NCBI GenBank assembly: GCA_030674475.1
Contig: JAUSCZ010000035.1
Coordinates: forward strand, 138,682 to 190,996
Reading direction: 5' to 3'
Source: Candidatus Omnitrophota bacterium
GTDB taxonomy: Bacteria; Omnitrophota; Gorgyraeia; Gygaellales; UBA12090
DNA: 52,315 nucleotides
Positions 35,318 to 46,972 of this stretch are shown here, one piece after another; positions within the stretch are counted from its first letter, which is position 1, and every line of letters begins with the position of its first letter. The position numbers and the translations under genes were made by a program. The notes under the pieces were generated by a model. The model saw only the letters and a list, made by a program, of their open reading frames with translations. It had not been told where the DNA came from and did no database searches.

Positions 35318-36151
35318 TTATTTTCTTTTTTTGGCGATAAATTTATTTGAATACTTGTTTTTATTACGGGTTTTGAAACCTTTTGTTGGTTTGCCCCAGG
35401 GAGTAACCGGATGAGGATTTCCTTGGCCGGATTTACCTTCACCGCCGCCATGCGGATGGTCAACCGGATTCATTGCCAAACCCCTGACAGTAGGCCGTAT
35501 TCCCAACCACCGGCTTCTGCCTGCCTTACCTATGACTAAAGACTCATGATCTATATTAGAAACCTGCCCGATAGTAGCCCGGCAGTCTAAATTAATAAAC
35601 CTTACCTCTCCGGAAGGAAGCCTCACCTGGGCCATATCGCCTTCTTTTGCCGTAATGTTGGCCAAGTTGCCAGCGCTTCTGACTATCTGGCCGCCTTTCC
35701 CTTTGGCAAGCTCCAGATTATGAATAGGAACCCCCAGAGGAATATGCCTTAAAGAAAGGCAATTACCCGGCTTTATTTCTATATCCGGTTTATAAGAACT
35801 TACAACCTTATCTCCAACCTTTGTTTCTAAGGGAGCGATACAATAACTTTTTCGGTGATCCGGATATTCAATTAACATTATTCTGCTTGAACGGTTAGGA
35901 TCATACTCGATAGTTAGAACCGTAGCGAATTCATCAAGCCGGCCGCGCTTGAAATCAATCAAACGATACATCCGCTTATGGCCGCCGCCGTGATGCCGAA
36001 CAGTTATCCTGCCGTAGACATTTCTTCCTCCGCTTTTCTTCAGCGGCCTTAACAACGGCTTATATGGCTCATCCGTGGTCAGTTCTTTAAAATCTGAAGT
36101 ATGCGTCCACCTTAAACTCGGTGTGGTCGGCTTATGTTTTTTTATACCCAT
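35318..36151 (-). CDS. rplB: Ribosomal protein L2
   Basis: [50 protein letters not shown]. Confidence 0.96.
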   Translation of the reverse strand: MGIKKHKPTTPSLRWTHTSDFKELTTDEPYKPLLRPLKKSGGRNVYGRITVRHHGGGHKRMYRLIDFKRGRLDEFATVLTIEYDPNRSSRIMLIEYPDHRKSYCIAPLETKVGDKVVSSYKPDIEIKPGNCLSLRHIPLGVPIHNLELAKGKGGQIVRSAGNLANITAKEGDMAQVRLPSGEVRFINLDCRATIGQVSNIDHESLVIGKAGRSRWLGIRPTVRGLAMNPVDHPHGGGEGKSGQGNPHPVTPWGKPTKGFKTRNKNKYSNKFIAKKRK

Positions 36152-36156
36152 TGCAT

Positions 36157-36252
36157 TATAATGACAAAGGACAAAATTCAAATGACAAAAACCTTCGTTT
36201 CGGTATTGGTGCTTTGAAATTATTTTGAATTTTGCGCTTTGACATTTGAATT
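36157..36252. repeat. Mirrored CAAA/TTTG heptamer element upstream of rplB
   Basis: tgacaaaggacaaaattcaaatgacaaaa ... tttgaaattattttgaattttgcgctttgacatttgaat (CAAAnnn / TTTGnnn units). Confidence 0.8.
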
Positions 36253-36254
36253 TA

Positions 36255-36539
36255 TTAGGTGGTTTCTATTTTATTGCCTTCTTTTAAGGTAACTAACGCG
36301 GTCTTCTTATCCGGCTCGTATCCGGCCTCCCGGCGCACTACCCGCAACTTTCCAGGAGATATCAGCGTGTTAACTGAAGAAACCTTAACCTTGTAAATTT
36401 CCTCAACCGCTTTTCTTATTTGAACCTTATTCGCTCTTTTATCGACGAGGAATAAATATTTTCTCGCCGGTTCTAACTGAGTTGATTTCTCTGTGCGCAA
36501 CAAAGTTTTAATTATATCATACGAATTAGTATTTGTCAT
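36255..36539 (-). CDS. rplW: Ribosomal protein L23
   Basis: [52 protein letters not shown]; start moved to internal Met. Confidence 0.92.
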   Translation of the reverse strand: MTNTNSYDIIKTLLRTEKSTQLEPARKYLFLVDKRANKVQIRKAVEEIYKVKVSSVNTLISPGKLRVVRREAGYEPDKKTALVTLKEGNKIETT

Positions 36540-36550
36540 CATTTTTTTAA

Positions 36551-37210
36551 TTATTTTTCTAACCGCTTGCTTAATAACCCTAAAGACTCTTTTGAGAAAA
36601 TAATCTTTCCGGCTCTTAGACAATCGAGCGCGTTCAGGCCTTCTGCTAAGGCCGACTCTACATCCGTCATATTCTTAATCGCGAGCTTCAGGTTATGATC
36701 GGCTCTCGGCAAAACCAAAAGGGTTTTTGCTTTTATATTAAGATTGTCCAATATATTTTTTATCTCTTTGGTTTTGGGCTTTGCTATTTCTAGTTTTTCC
36801 AAGACTAAGATATCGCCGTTTAGGCTTTTTTCATTCAAGACTGAACGCAAAGCGGCATTCTTAAGTTTTGCCGATAGAGTATAATGAAAATCTTTCGGGT
36901 GCGGACCAAAGACAACTCCTCCGTGCCGCCATAGGGGTGAGCGGATTGAGCCGGCCCTGGCCCGGCCTGTTCCCTTCTGTTTCCAGGGCTTTTTTCCGCC
37001 GCCTGAAACTTCACCGATTGTCTTAGTCGAGGCCAACCCGCATCTTTGATTGGCCAGATACATCGTGACGGCTTGCGATACTGCCGCGGACTTAAGCGGA
37101 CCATTAAAAATTGAAGGAAACTCTTCAATCTTTTTACCCTGCATATCATACACTACTAAGGTTTCTGATATGTCTTTTTTGTCTTTGGATTGTCCTTTTG
37201 ATTTTTGCAT
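36551..37210 (-). CDS. rplD: Ribosomal protein L4
   Basis: GKKPWKQKGTGRARAGSIRSPLWRHGGVVFGPHPKDF. Confidence 0.96.
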   Translation of the reverse strand: MQKSKGQSKDKKDISETLVVYDMQGKKIEEFPSIFNGPLKSAAVSQAVTMYLANQRCGLASTKTIGEVSGGGKKPWKQKGTGRARAGSIRSPLWRHGGVVFGPHPKDFHYTLSAKLKNAALRSVLNEKSLNGDILVLEKLEIAKPKTKEIKNILDNLNIKAKTLLVLPRADHNLKLAIKNMTDVESALAEGLNALDCLRAGKIIFSKESLGLLSKRLEK

Positions 37211-37269
37211 TTTGATTTTTTATACCACACTACGTTGGCGGAGTGCGCCAATTTTTGTGGTGAGAGTTT

Positions 37270-37968
37270 TTATTTTTTAGCCGCGGCCTGCTTCTTGGCG
37301 TCTTTCTTTCCCGCCTCAGCCTTCTGTTCGGCAATTATAGGCTTAATTACCTGACGCTTATGTTTAGTGGTCTTACGGATGACCAAATAATTATTTTTAG
37401 GCCCCGGCACAGCTCCCTTTACTGCCAAGAGATTATTCACGCTGTCTACCTTTGCCACCTTAAGACCAAAAACAGTAACCTTATCATTCCCCATATGCCC
37501 CGGCATATGATGCCCTTTGAAGACCCTTCCCGGAGTAGTGCTGGAGCCGATTGAACCTACCCGGCGGTGACTGGTTGAGCCATGGGTCTTAGGCCCGCCT
37601 TGCCAATGCCAGCGCTTCATCCCGCCCTGAAAACCCTTACCGATGGAAACCCCAATAACATCTACTTTCTCACCAAAAGTAAACATGTCTACCTTCAGCT
37701 CTCCTCCTAAAGTATACTCTTGACCGGACAGCCTGGGAACTTCTTTCAACATCCTGCGCGGACTTACTCCCGCTTTTTTATAGATACCTAACACCGGCTT
37801 AGTTAAATATTTTTCTTTAACCTCATCAAAGCCTATCTGAATATTCCTATCCTTAATTGCCACAATCGGACATGGCCCGGCCTCAATTACCGTAACCGGA
37901 GTTAACTTTCCCGACTCATCGTAAATTTGAGTCATCCCTATTTTTTTACCAATAATATAATTAGACAT
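37270..37968 (-). CDS. rplC: Ribosomal protein L3
   Basis: IIGKKIGMTQIYDESGKLTPVTVIEAGPCPI; GGPKTHGSTSHRRVGSIGSSTTPGRVFKGHHMPGHMG. Confidence 0.96.
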   Translation of the reverse strand: MSNYIIGKKIGMTQIYDESGKLTPVTVIEAGPCPIVAIKDRNIQIGFDEVKEKYLTKPVLGIYKKAGVSPRRMLKEVPRLSGQEYTLGGELKVDMFTFGEKVDVIGVSIGKGFQGGMKRWHWQGGPKTHGSTSHRRVGSIGSSTTPGRVFKGHHMPGHMGNDKVTVFGLKVAKVDSVNNLLAVKGAVPGPKNNYLVIRKTTKHKRQVIKPIIAEQKAEAGKKDAKKQAAAKK

Positions 37969-38064
37969 TTTTCGGACACGGATGCGCGCGGATATTCTTA
38001 CCCGGATTAGCACAGATATCCTACCCGTGCCTATCCGTTTTCTTTATCCGTGTTTCTCCGCGTG

Positions 38065-38364
38065 TTATTTGATTTCCACATCCACGCCTGCCGGAAGATT
38101 GAGCTTACGCAAAGCGTCGATTGTCTTGGCGGTCGGCTCATTCAATTCCATAAGGCGCTTATGGGTAATTAAATAAAACTGCTCCCTGGATTTTTTATCA
38201 ATGACCGGCGAACGATTCACCGTGTAGATCTCGCGCTTAACCGGAAGAGGAATAGGCCCGGAAACCTTTGCTCCTGTTCTCTTGCCGGTTTCCACTATCT
38301 CTGCCACTGCCTGATCTAATAAGCGGTGATCGTAGGCCTTCAATTTTATACGAATTTTTTGCAT
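38065..38364 (-). CDS. rpsJ: Ribosomal protein S10
   Basis: [38 protein letters not shown]. Confidence 0.96.
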   Translation of the reverse strand: MQKIRIKLKAYDHRLLDQAVAEIVETGKRTGAKVSGPIPLPVKREIYTVNRSPVIDKKSREQFYLITHKRLMELNEPTAKTIDALRKLNLPAGVDVEIK

Positions 38365-38464
38365 TCTCTTTTTTTAGGCGCGGATTTCCGCGAATCAATA
38401 CCCGCTCCTACCTGACGAACAAACAGGAATATTCGCGAATAAAAATTAGCGTGAAGTACGCGTT

Positions 38465-39667
38465 TTACTTTATAATCTCCGAAACAACTCCCGCGCCGAC
38501 GGTATGACCGCCCTCGCGTATAGCAAAACGGGATTCTTTTTCCATGGCAATCGGTATTATCAACTCCACCTCAAGCAGAATATTATCCCCGGGCATAACC
38601 ATTTCCACGCCCTCGGGAAGATGACAGTCCCCGGTAACGTCCGTAGTCCGGAAGTAAAACTGCGGACGGTATCCTTTAAAAAACGGGGTATGTCTTCCGC
38701 CTTCTTCCTTAGACAAAATATAAATCTGGGCCTTGAATTTGGTGTGCGGAGTAATTGAGCCCGGAACCGCCAAAACCATCCCTCGCTCTAAGGTTTGCTT
38801 ATCCACGCCTCGTAAGAGAAGCCCGACATTATCCCCGGCCAGACCCTCATCCAGAAGCTTACGGAACATCTCAATCCCGGTAACCACGGTTTTTCCCACC
38901 TCAGGCCTTAAGCCCACGATATCCACGCTCTCGTTAAGCTTGACCTTACCGCGCTCTATTCTTCCGGTGCCGACCGTGCCGCGGCCTTCAATAGAGAACA
39001 CGTCTTCAATCGCCATCAGGAACGGCTTATCCAAGTCTCTCTTGGGAAGCGGAATAAAAGAATCCACGGCCTGCATTAACTCTAATATAGGCTTACAATT
39101 CGGACAGTCATCCTTAGCGCAGGCGCAGTTCATCGCGTTCAATGCCGAGCCTTTTATGATGGGGGTTTTATCTCCGGGAAAATTGTATTTGGTGAGCAGG
39201 TCCCTGACCTCCATCTCAACCAGCTCAATCAATTCCTTATCCTCAACCATATCCACCTTATTCAAGAATACCACCATTGAGGGAACATTCACCTGACGGG
39301 CCAATAGGATATGCTCTCTGGTCTGGGGCATCGGGCCGTCAGCCGCGGAAACCACTAATATCGCTCCATCCATCTGGGCCGCGCCGGTAATCATATTCTT
39401 GATATAATCAGCGTGCCCGGGACAATCAATATGGGCGTAGTGACGGTTTTCAGTTTGATACTCCACGTGGGAAATATTAATAGTAACCCCTCTTTCCCTT
39501 TCCTCAGGGGCATTATCAATGCTGTCATAGGCCCTGGCCTCGGCAAAACCTTTTTTATGCAAAACACAAGTGATTGCTGAAGTCAGGGTAGTTTTTCCAT
39601 GGTCTACATGACCGATGGTTCCGATATTTACATGTGGTTTTGATCTTACAAATTTTTCTTTAGCCAT
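38465..39667 (-). CDS. tuf: Elongation factor Tu with Cys4 insertion in the G domain
   Basis: [57 protein letters not shown]; insertion [13 protein letters not shown]. Confidence 0.97.
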   Translation of the reverse strand: MAKEKFVRSKPHVNIGTIGHVDHGKTTLTSAITCVLHKKGFAEARAYDSIDNAPEERERGVTINISHVEYQTENRHYAHIDCPGHADYIKNMITGAAQMDGAILVVSAADGPMPQTREHILLARQVNVPSMVVFLNKVDMVEDKELIELVEMEVRDLLTKYNFPGDKTPIIKGSALNAMNCACAKDDCPNCKPILELMQAVDSFIPLPKRDLDKPFLMAIEDVFSIEGRGTVGTGRIERGKVKLNESVDIVGLRPEVGKTVVTGIEMFRKLLDEGLAGDNVGLLLRGVDKQTLERGMVLAVPGSITPHTKFKAQIYILSKEEGGRHTPFFKGYRPQFYFRTTDVTGDCHLPEGVEMVMPGDNILLEVELIIPIAMEKESRFAIREGGHTVGAGVVSEIIK

Positions 39668-39698
39668 ATTTAACTCCTTCCGTATTTAGACTTATTGT

Positions 39699-41795
39699 TT
39701 ATACGCCAAACCTTTGGACAGCGACACCTCTTTCAGTTATCTTCTGCGCTATATGTGAAGGCACCTCGTGATAAAAGGAGGGCTCCATCGAATAACTCGC
39801 TCTCCCCTGGGTCATAGAGCGGATAATCGTGGCATAATTAAATATCTCCGCCAAAGGAACGGTGCACCTGATAATTCTGGCATTGGCACGCTGACCCAAA
39901 GAAACTATTTTTGCCCGGCGTGAATTCAAGTCACCAATAATAGTGCCCATAAATTCTTCCGGAACAATAACCTCCATATCCATAATCGGCTCTAGCAAAA
40001 TAGAAGAGGCCTTTCTCATGCCGTCGCTGAAAGCGATAGAACCGGCCATCTGAAAGGACAGCTCGGAGGAATCCACATCATGATATGAGCCGTCAATTAA
40101 AGTAACGGCCACATCCGTAACCGGATATCCGGCTAAAATCCCGGTCTTGGCGCTGGCCATAACCCCATTCCTGACTGCTGGAATATATTCCCGGGGGATT
40201 ACTCCGCCCTTAAGCTTATCTTCAAAAGTTACCCCCGCTCCGGGAGTTTCCTGCGGCTGCATTTCTAAAACACAATGTCCGTATTGCCCGCGGCCTCCCG
40301 ACTGCTGAACAAACTTACCGGTTGAAATAATCTTCTTGGTCAGGGTTTCTTTATAGGCAACCTGGGGCTGTCCCACCAGGGCCAGCACGTTGAATTCCCT
40401 CTGCATCCGGTCTATGATAATATCCAGATGTAATTGCCCCATCCCCGACATTATGGTTTGCCCGGTTTCATGATTATACTTGACTTTCAGAGAGGGGTCC
40501 TCATCCATCAGCTTCCTTAAGGCCATACCCATCTTTTCCTGGTCGGATTTGGTTTTTGGCTCAACCGCCTGAGAAATAACCGGCTCAGGAAAATGCATCG
40601 CTTCCAACACTATCTGGTCTTTCTCATCACAGAGGGTATCTCCAGTCTTGGTGTCTTTAAGCCCTACCAGGGCGCAGATGTCTCCGGTTGCCACACTATC
40701 AACAATCTCCTGTTTATTGGCGTGCATTAAAACTATTTTGGTTACTCTTTCTCTTTCCCGCTTGCTGGAATTATAGATATAGGTTCCGGCCTTTAACATC
40801 CCGGAATAAACCCGCACAAAATTAAGCTTACCCACATAGGGGTCAGAAGCAACCTTAAAAGAAAAACCGCAGAAAGGGGCATCGTCACTCACTAAACGCT
40901 CTTCGTATTGGTCGGTTGCCGGATCTATACCTTTGATATTCACCCGGTCCGAAGGAGCCGGCAAATAAGCGCACACCGCGTCTAACAAAGGCTGAACGCC
41001 TTTATTTTTAAAAGAAGCGCCGCAAAACACCGGAACGAAAGCATTATTAACAACCTGCCGGCGAATAGCCTTTTTAATTATATCCTTGGCAGGATATTTA
41101 TTCTCTACATAATACCGCATTATTTCTTCGTCAGCCTCAGCCAGATGCTCAATCAATTTACCTTGCGCCTCTTTTACGCCTGCCCTTAATTCCTCAGGCA
41201 CATCTAAGATACTATACTCTTTTCCTATCTGGTCATCATACAAATAAAGCTTATCCTCAATTATATCTACCATTCCCTTCAGGTTATCTTCGATGCCATA
41301 AGGAATCTGCACTGCCGCGGCATTCGCCCCCAAGCGATCATGTATCTGTTTTACGGTTTCGCTCACGCTTGAGCCGGGCCGGTCCATTTTATTCACAAAG
41401 CATATTCGCGGCACGCCGTATCTATCCGCCTGGCGCCACACTGTTTCGGATTGCGGCTCAACGCCGTTTACGCCGTCAAATAAGACTACCGCCCCGTCTA
41501 AAACCTTGAGTGATCTTTCAACCTCAATAGTAAAATCCACGTGTCCCGGAGTATCAATAATGTTGATCCGGCAGTCCTGCCAAAAACAAGTAGTGCAGGC
41601 CGAGGTAATGGTAATGCCCCGCTCCTGCTCCTGAGGCATCCAATCCATAATCGCGGTCCCCTCATGAACCTCGCCAATTTTATAGGTTTTACCGGTATAA
41701 AACAGAATGCGCTCAGTAGTGGTAGTTTTACCGGCGTCTATATGGGCAACTATCCCGATATTTCTTATTTTATCTAAAGTAAATTGTCTTTGCAT
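39699..41795 (-). CDS. fusA: Elongation factor G
   Basis: [49 protein letters not shown]; 698 aa. Confidence 0.97.
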   Translation of the reverse strand: MQRQFTLDKIRNIGIVAHIDAGKTTTTERILFYTGKTYKIGEVHEGTAIMDWMPQEQERGITITSACTTCFWQDCRINIIDTPGHVDFTIEVERSLKVLDGAVVLFDGVNGVEPQSETVWRQADRYGVPRICFVNKMDRPGSSVSETVKQIHDRLGANAAAVQIPYGIEDNLKGMVDIIEDKLYLYDDQIGKEYSILDVPEELRAGVKEAQGKLIEHLAEADEEIMRYYVENKYPAKDIIKKAIRRQVVNNAFVPVFCGASFKNKGVQPLLDAVCAYLPAPSDRVNIKGIDPATDQYEERLVSDDAPFCGFSFKVASDPYVGKLNFVRVYSGMLKAGTYIYNSSKRERERVTKIVLMHANKQEIVDSVATGDICALVGLKDTKTGDTLCDEKDQIVLEAMHFPEPVISQAVEPKTKSDQEKMGMALRKLMDEDPSLKVKYNHETGQTIMSGMGQLHLDIIIDRMQREFNVLALVGQPQVAYKETLTKKIISTGKFVQQSGGRGQYGHCVLEMQPQETPGAGVTFEDKLKGGVIPREYIPAVRNGVMASAKTGILAGYPVTDVAVTLIDGSYHDVDSSELSFQMAGSIAFSDGMRKASSILLEPIMDMEVIVPEEFMGTIIGDLNSRRAKIVSLGQRANARIIRCTVPLAEIFNYATIIRSMTQGRASYSMEPSFYHEVPSHIAQKITERGVAVQRFGV

Positions 41796-41837
41796 TTTTT
41801 TATGCGGATTACCTTGCTATCCGCGTTCATCCGTGTT

Positions 41838-42308
41838 CTACCAGCGGAAATGGGCGTAAGCCTTATTGGACTCGGCCATCTTATGCATATCATCACGCTT
41901 TTTTATCGCCGAACCTTCACCCTTATAAGCTGAAACCAACTCATCGGCCAACCTGTCAACCATAGCCTTGCCTTTTTTATTTCTGGCAAAGTCTCTTAAC
42001 CAGCGCATTGATATTGATGTTCCCCTATCCTGACGCACCTCAATAGGAACCTGATACGTGGCTCCACCCACCCGGCGCGGCTTCACTTCCAAGCGCGGCC
42101 TGACATTATCTATGGCCTTATGAAAAAGTTTAAGCGCGTCCTGGTCATTAAGCTTCTGCCTCATTATCTCAAAGGCGCCATAGACTATTCTCTCGGCAAT
42201 CGATTTCTTACCTCTGGTCATCACCATATTGACAAATTTAGTAACCGTCTTACTATTATACTTGGGGTCTAAACTAATTTCTCTTTCCGGGGCTTTTCTT
42301 CTTCTCAT
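41838..42308 (-). CDS. rpsG: Ribosomal protein S7
   Basis: RRRKAPEREISLDPKYNSKTVTKFVNMVMTRGKKS; YAHFRW. Confidence 0.96.
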   Translation of the reverse strand: MRRRKAPEREISLDPKYNSKTVTKFVNMVMTRGKKSIAERIVYGAFEIMRQKLNDQDALKLFHKAIDNVRPRLEVKPRRVGGATYQVPIEVRQDRGTSISMRWLRDFARNKKGKAMVDRLADELVSAYKGEGSAIKKRDDMHKMAESNKAYAHFRW

Positions 42309-42387
42309 GAATCCTCTCGTTCCTAATTAAAAATGTTTTTAAATAATTTTTTACATTTCTTTTGAACTTTGATATTTGCTATTTGAT

Positions 42388-42789
42388 TTACTTAGTTTTA
42401 GCCGCTCCTGAAGCGGCTTCCTTAGGTCTCTTAGCGCCGTATTTTGAGCGTGATTTTCTCCTGTTTTGCACACCGGCAGTATCCAAAGTACCCCGGACAA
42501 TATGATACCTTACGCCGGGCAAATCCTTAACCCTGCCGCCCCTGACCAAAACTATGGAATGTTCCTGTAAATTATGTCCTTCGCCGGGAATATAAGAAGT
42601 AACCTCGATACCGGTGGTGAGACGGGTCCGGGCAATCTTACGTAAAGCTGAATTGGGTTTCTTGGGAGTCATGGTCTTCACCTGAAGGCACACACCTCTT
42701 CGCTGAGGACAATTTTTAAGCGCCGGAGATTTAGATTTTTTTATCTTTTTGATTCGTCCAAGCCTGATAAGCTGAGAGATTGTGGGCAT
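42388..42789 (-). CDS. rpsL: Ribosomal protein S12
   Basis: [72 protein letters not shown]. Confidence 0.97.
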   Translation of the reverse strand: MPTISQLIRLGRIKKIKKSKSPALKNCPQRRGVCLQVKTMTPKKPNSALRKIARTRLTTGIEVTSYIPGEGHNLQEHSIVLVRGGRVKDLPGVRYHIVRGTLDTAGVQNRRKSRSKYGAKRPKEAASGAAKTK

Positions 42790-42881
42790 TTTTTATCCTT
42801 AATTTGTAGGAACAGAACAATGTTCTGTCCTTGCGTTAGCTTCCGCCGGAGGCGGACCCGCCTTCGGCGGAGAAAGCTGAT

Positions 42882-45800
42882 CTAAACCGCCGCGCCGTGC
42901 GGCTCTTCCTTTACCGCTTTAGCTTCCTTAACTACCTCAATATTTTGATGTATCTTCAATCCAGTTCCCGCGGGAATAAGATGACCTACTATGACATTCT
43001 CTTTCAAACCTAGAAGATTATCCTTCTTGCCGGAAGCCGCCGCCTCAGTGAGCACCCGGGTAGTCTCCTGAAAACTGGCGGCTGAGATAAAACTTTCGGT
43101 AGTCAGTGAGGCCTTGGTGATTCCCAAAAGAAGCGGGGTTGCCGAAGCTGACTTCGCGCCTTTTTTAGCCACCCGGGAATTCTCCCTCAGGAACTTAATT
43201 TTGTCTATATGCTGGCCAGAGAGAAAATTCGTATCTCCGGCGTCTTCTATACGCACTTTCTTGAGCATCTGCCGGATAATTACTTCTATATGTTTGTCGT
43301 TGATACGCACACCCTGGAGACGATACACCTCCTGAATTTCATTGACTAAATATTCCTGTAAAACTTTATCTCCGGAAACCCGCAATATATCCTGCAAAAC
43401 CACCGGCCCATCAGTGAGTTGCTGGCCCGCGCTGACCCGGTCGCCCTTATACACATTTGGATGTTTGCCGTGGGGGATAGCGTATTCGCGTTTCATGCCG
43501 GTTGAACTTCTCACCACAATCTCTCTTTGGTTTTTCTTGCTCTCGCTAAATTCCACAAAACCGTCTATTTCGCTGATTACCGCCGGGTCCTTAGGCCTGC
43601 GGGCTTCAAACAACTCCGCTACCCGGGGAAGACCTCCGGTGATATCGCGCGTCTTTCCGGAAACCCGGGGAATCTTGGCCACCAGCTCACCCGCCTCCGC
43701 GGTCTCGCCGTCCTTAACCATAATGTGCGCGCCTATCGGCAGAGGATATATACCCAAAACCTCGTCCTTGGAATCAAGAATGATGATCTGAGGATGATAT
43801 TCAGTTTTATGTTCAACCACTACGCGCTCAGTAACTCCGGTAACCGGATTGAGTTCCTCGCGCATGGTCTTGCCTTCTCCCATATCCTCAAATTTAACCC
43901 TGCCTTTTACTTCAGTAAGTATTGGTGAAGTGTAGGGGTCCCAGCGGACAAAAACCTCTCCCTTGTTTACCTCTTTACCTTCAGCAATACTGATAAACGC
44001 GCCCTGAGGTACGGAATACCGCTCTAATTCCCTGCCTTGCTCATTATTAACGCTTATCGCGCCGTTACGGTTTAAAACTATAAATTCCTTATCTTTATGG
44101 ACTACCCTTAAATTATGATATTTAACACTGCCTTTGTTTTTGGCTTTCAGTGAAGATTGCTCTACCACGCGCGATGCCGTCCCTCCGATATGAAAAGTCC
44201 TCATGGTCAACTGGGTTCCCGGCTCGCCGATACTTTGAGCGGCAATTACTCCCACCGCCTCACCTATTTCCACTAATCTTCCGGTAGCCAGGCTCCTGCC
44301 GTAACATTTGGCGCAGACTCCCCGTTCAGACTCGCAGGTCAAGACGCTGCGGATACGGATTTTTTCAATGCCTAAGCGCTCAATCATATCCGCCTTTTCT
44401 TCAGTAACCTCGCTTCCGGCGTCCACCACAGTCTCATCAGTAATAATATCTACTACATTATCCAAAGCCGTTCTTCCCGCGATACGATCCTTCAAGGAAA
44501 CCACCATCTCATCGCCCTCGGCAATCGAAGCCAGGGTTATCCCGTTAAGGGTGCCGCAATCTATCTCATTTATAATAACTTCCTGAGCCACATCTACCAG
44601 CCTGCGGGTTAGATAACCGGCATCAGCGGTCTTTAAAGCCGTATCCGCCAGACCTTTTCTGGCTCCATGGGTAGAGATAAAATATTCCAAAACTGTTAAT
44701 CCTTCGCGGAAATTAGCGGTTATCGGATTCTCGATAATCTCACCCGAAGGCTTGGCCATAAGCCCGCGCATTCCGGCCAGCTGTCTGATCTGTAAGCGCG
44801 AGCCTCTGGCCCCGGAATCAGCCATCATAAATATGGGATTGAACGGCTCCATTTCCTTAAAAAGAAGTTCAGAAATCCTGTCGGTAGTATGAGTCCAGAT
44901 ATCTATGACCTTATTATATCTTTCACCATCGGTAATGATGCCCTTACGGTATTGCCCGTCAACCTTGGCCACCTCCAGCATAACCTCTTTCAGGATTTCG
45001 CCTTTTGCCTGAGGGACTTTCAAATCATCAATGGAAATAGACATTCCGCCCAGTGTCGCGTATTCAAAGCCTAATGTCTTAAGCCTGTCTAAAAGCTTGA
45101 TCGTTTCCATATGTCCGAATCTTTTGTAACAATCCGCCACCACCTGCCCTATACGGTTTTTATTCATTTCTAAATTAACAAAACCAAAACCGCCAGGTAA
45201 TGTATCATTAAAGATAACCCTTCCCACCGTGGTCTCGATTATCTGTTTTTCTTCAATCAATTGAGTTTGAGCTAAGTCAAACACCGAGCTGATTCTCACC
45301 TTTATCCTGGCATTTAAATCTACGGCATCATCACTGTGAGCCGTCAAAACCTCATCGCAGGAAGAGAATATCTTTCCTTCTCCTTTGGCGTGGGGCTTTT
45401 CTTTGGTCAGGTAACAGCAGCCCAAAACAATATCCTGGGTAGGACTGAGAATCGGACGTCCGTCAGCGGGAGAAAAAACATTGTTTACCGAAAGCATCAG
45501 CAGTTTAGTCTCAGCCTGAGCCTCTAAAGACAGCGGCACATGCACCGCCATCTGATCTCCGTCAAAATCCGCGTTAAAAGCGGTGCACACCAAAGGATGT
45601 ATCTTGATGGCTTTTCCTTCAATAAGAACCGGCTGAAAGGCCTGTATGCTCAAACGGTGCAGAGTAGGAGCGCGATTTAACATCACCGGATGGTCTTTAA
45701 TCACTTCATCTAAAATATCCCAGACTTCTATCTTGGCTCTTTCCACCATCCTTTTAGCGCCTTTAATGCTATGAACAAAACCTTTTTCCCGGAGCTTCTT

Positions 45801-46919
45801 GATGATAAACGGCTCAAAGAGTTCTAAGGCCATCTGTTTGGGCAGGCCGCACTCGTTCATCTTCAACTCCGGCCCGACCACAATAACCGATCGCCCGGAA
45901 TAATCCACCCGTTTTCCCAGGAGATTCTGGCGGAAACGGCCTTGTTTTCCTTTGAGCATATCCGATAATGATTTTAAGGGCCGGCTGCTTGCCCCCATAA
46001 CCGCCCGGCCGTGCCTTCCGTTATCCAAAAGGGCGTCCACCGCCTCCTGAAGCATCCTCTTTTCATTGCGGATAATTATCTCCGGGGCATTTAATTCCAT
46101 CAGTTTCTTGAGACGGTTATTACGGTTAATTACCCTGCGGTATAGATCATTCAAATCCGAAGTGGCGAATCTTCCGCCGTCAAGAGGAACCAGAGGACGC
46201 AGATCCGGAGGAATAACCGGAAGGACCTCTAAGACCATCCACTCCGCCTTATTACCGGAGTTTTTAATATCCTCAACTAATTTTAGAATCTTGGTAGTCT
46301 TGCGGTTAGAAGGAGTGTCTTTGCCCTCACCTAAACTCTTGCGCATTTTGACGCAAAGTTCATCAAGGTCAGCTTCTTTGAGCATGTCCCGGATTGCCTC
46401 CGCGCCTATCTTAGCCTTAAAACTAGTGCCGTATTTTTCTACACAGGCCTGGTATTTTTCTTCACTAAGTAATTCTCTTTTCTTTAAAGGTGTATCCTGA
46501 GGGTCAATAACCACATATTCTTCATAATAGATTACCTTTTCCAGATCCCTCAAGCCTAAGCCTAATATAGCGGATAAACGGCTGGGCACCGCTTTAAAAA
46601 ACCAAATATGAGTAACCGGGCAAGCCAGCTCAATATGGCCCATCCTCTCACGCCTGACCGAAGAACGATCAATAGTTACCCCGCATCTATCGCAGGTAAT
46701 ACTTTTAAACTTTATCCCCTTATATTTTCCGCAGTTACACTCCCAGTCTTTCACCGGGCCGAATATCTTTTCACAAAAAAGTCCGCCCTTCTCAGGTTTA
46801 AGGGTACGATAGTTTATAGTCTCGGCCTTCCTAATCTCACCCTTTGACCAAGAGTGAATTACCTGGGGTGAAGCTATTTTAATTGTTATAGAATCAAAAT
46901 TAACTATTTCTTGTGCCAT
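42882..46919 (-). CDS. rpoC: RNA polymerase beta' subunit
   Basis: [37 protein letters not shown]; 1345 aa. Confidence 0.98.
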   Translation of the reverse strand: MAQEIVNFDSITIKIASPQVIHSWSKGEIRKAETINYRTLKPEKGGLFCEKIFGPVKDWECNCGKYKGIKFKSITCDRCGVTIDRSSVRRERMGHIELACPVTHIWFFKAVPSRLSAILGLGLRDLEKVIYYEEYVVIDPQDTPLKKRELLSEEKYQACVEKYGTSFKAKIGAEAIRDMLKEADLDELCVKMRKSLGEGKDTPSNRKTTKILKLVEDIKNSGNKAEWMVLEVLPVIPPDLRPLVPLDGGRFATSDLNDLYRRVINRNNRLKKLMELNAPEIIIRNEKRMLQEAVDALLDNGRHGRAVMGASSRPLKSLSDMLKGKQGRFRQNLLGKRVDYSGRSVIVVGPELKMNECGLPKQMALELFEPFIIKKLREKGFVHSIKGAKRMVERAKIEVWDILDEVIKDHPVMLNRAPTLHRLSIQAFQPVLIEGKAIKIHPLVCTAFNADFDGDQMAVHVPLSLEAQAETKLLMLSVNNVFSPADGRPILSPTQDIVLGCCYLTKEKPHAKGEGKIFSSCDEVLTAHSDDAVDLNARIKVRISSVFDLAQTQLIEEKQIIETTVGRVIFNDTLPGGFGFVNLEMNKNRIGQVVADCYKRFGHMETIKLLDRLKTLGFEYATLGGMSISIDDLKVPQAKGEILKEVMLEVAKVDGQYRKGIITDGERYNKVIDIWTHTTDRISELLFKEMEPFNPIFMMADSGARGSRLQIRQLAGMRGLMAKPSGEIIENPITANFREGLTVLEYFISTHGARKGLADTALKTADAGYLTRRLVDVAQEVIINEIDCGTLNGITLASIAEGDEMVVSLKDRIAGRTALDNVVDIITDETVVDAGSEVTEEKADMIERLGIEKIRIRSVLTCESERGVCAKCYGRSLATGRLVEIGEAVGVIAAQSIGEPGTQLTMRTFHIGGTASRVVEQSSLKAKNKGSVKYHNLRVVHKDKEFIVLNRNGAISVNNEQGRELERYSVPQGAFISIAEGKEVNKGEVFVRWDPYTSPILTEVKGRVKFEDMGEGKTMREELNPVTGVTERVVVEHKTEYHPQIIILDSKDEVLGIYPLPIGAHIMVKDGETAEAGELVAKIPRVSGKTRDITGGLPRVAELFEARRPKDPAVISEIDGFVEFSESKKNQREIVVRSSTGMKREYAIPHGKHPNVYKGDRVSAGQQLTDGPVVLQDILRVSGDKVLQEYLVNEIQEVYRLQGVRINDKHIEVIIRQMLKKVRIEDAGDTNFLSGQHIDKIKFLRENSRVAKKGAKSASATPLLLGITKASLTTESFISAASFQETTRVLTEAAASGKKDNLLGLKENVIVGHLIPAGTGLKIHQNIEVVKEAKAVKEEPHGAAV

Positions 46920-46972
46920 TCATCCTCGCTTTGCTCGGATAGATTACAGATTACAGAGAAAACATTTTACTG

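Noticed and set aside
37969-38064. CGGAT/ATCCG-rich spacer before rplC as another heptamer element
   Set aside because: It is an inverted repeat family (CACGGAT..CGCGGAT) but spacing is irregular (about 9-13 nt), so it does not support the 7-nt pattern.
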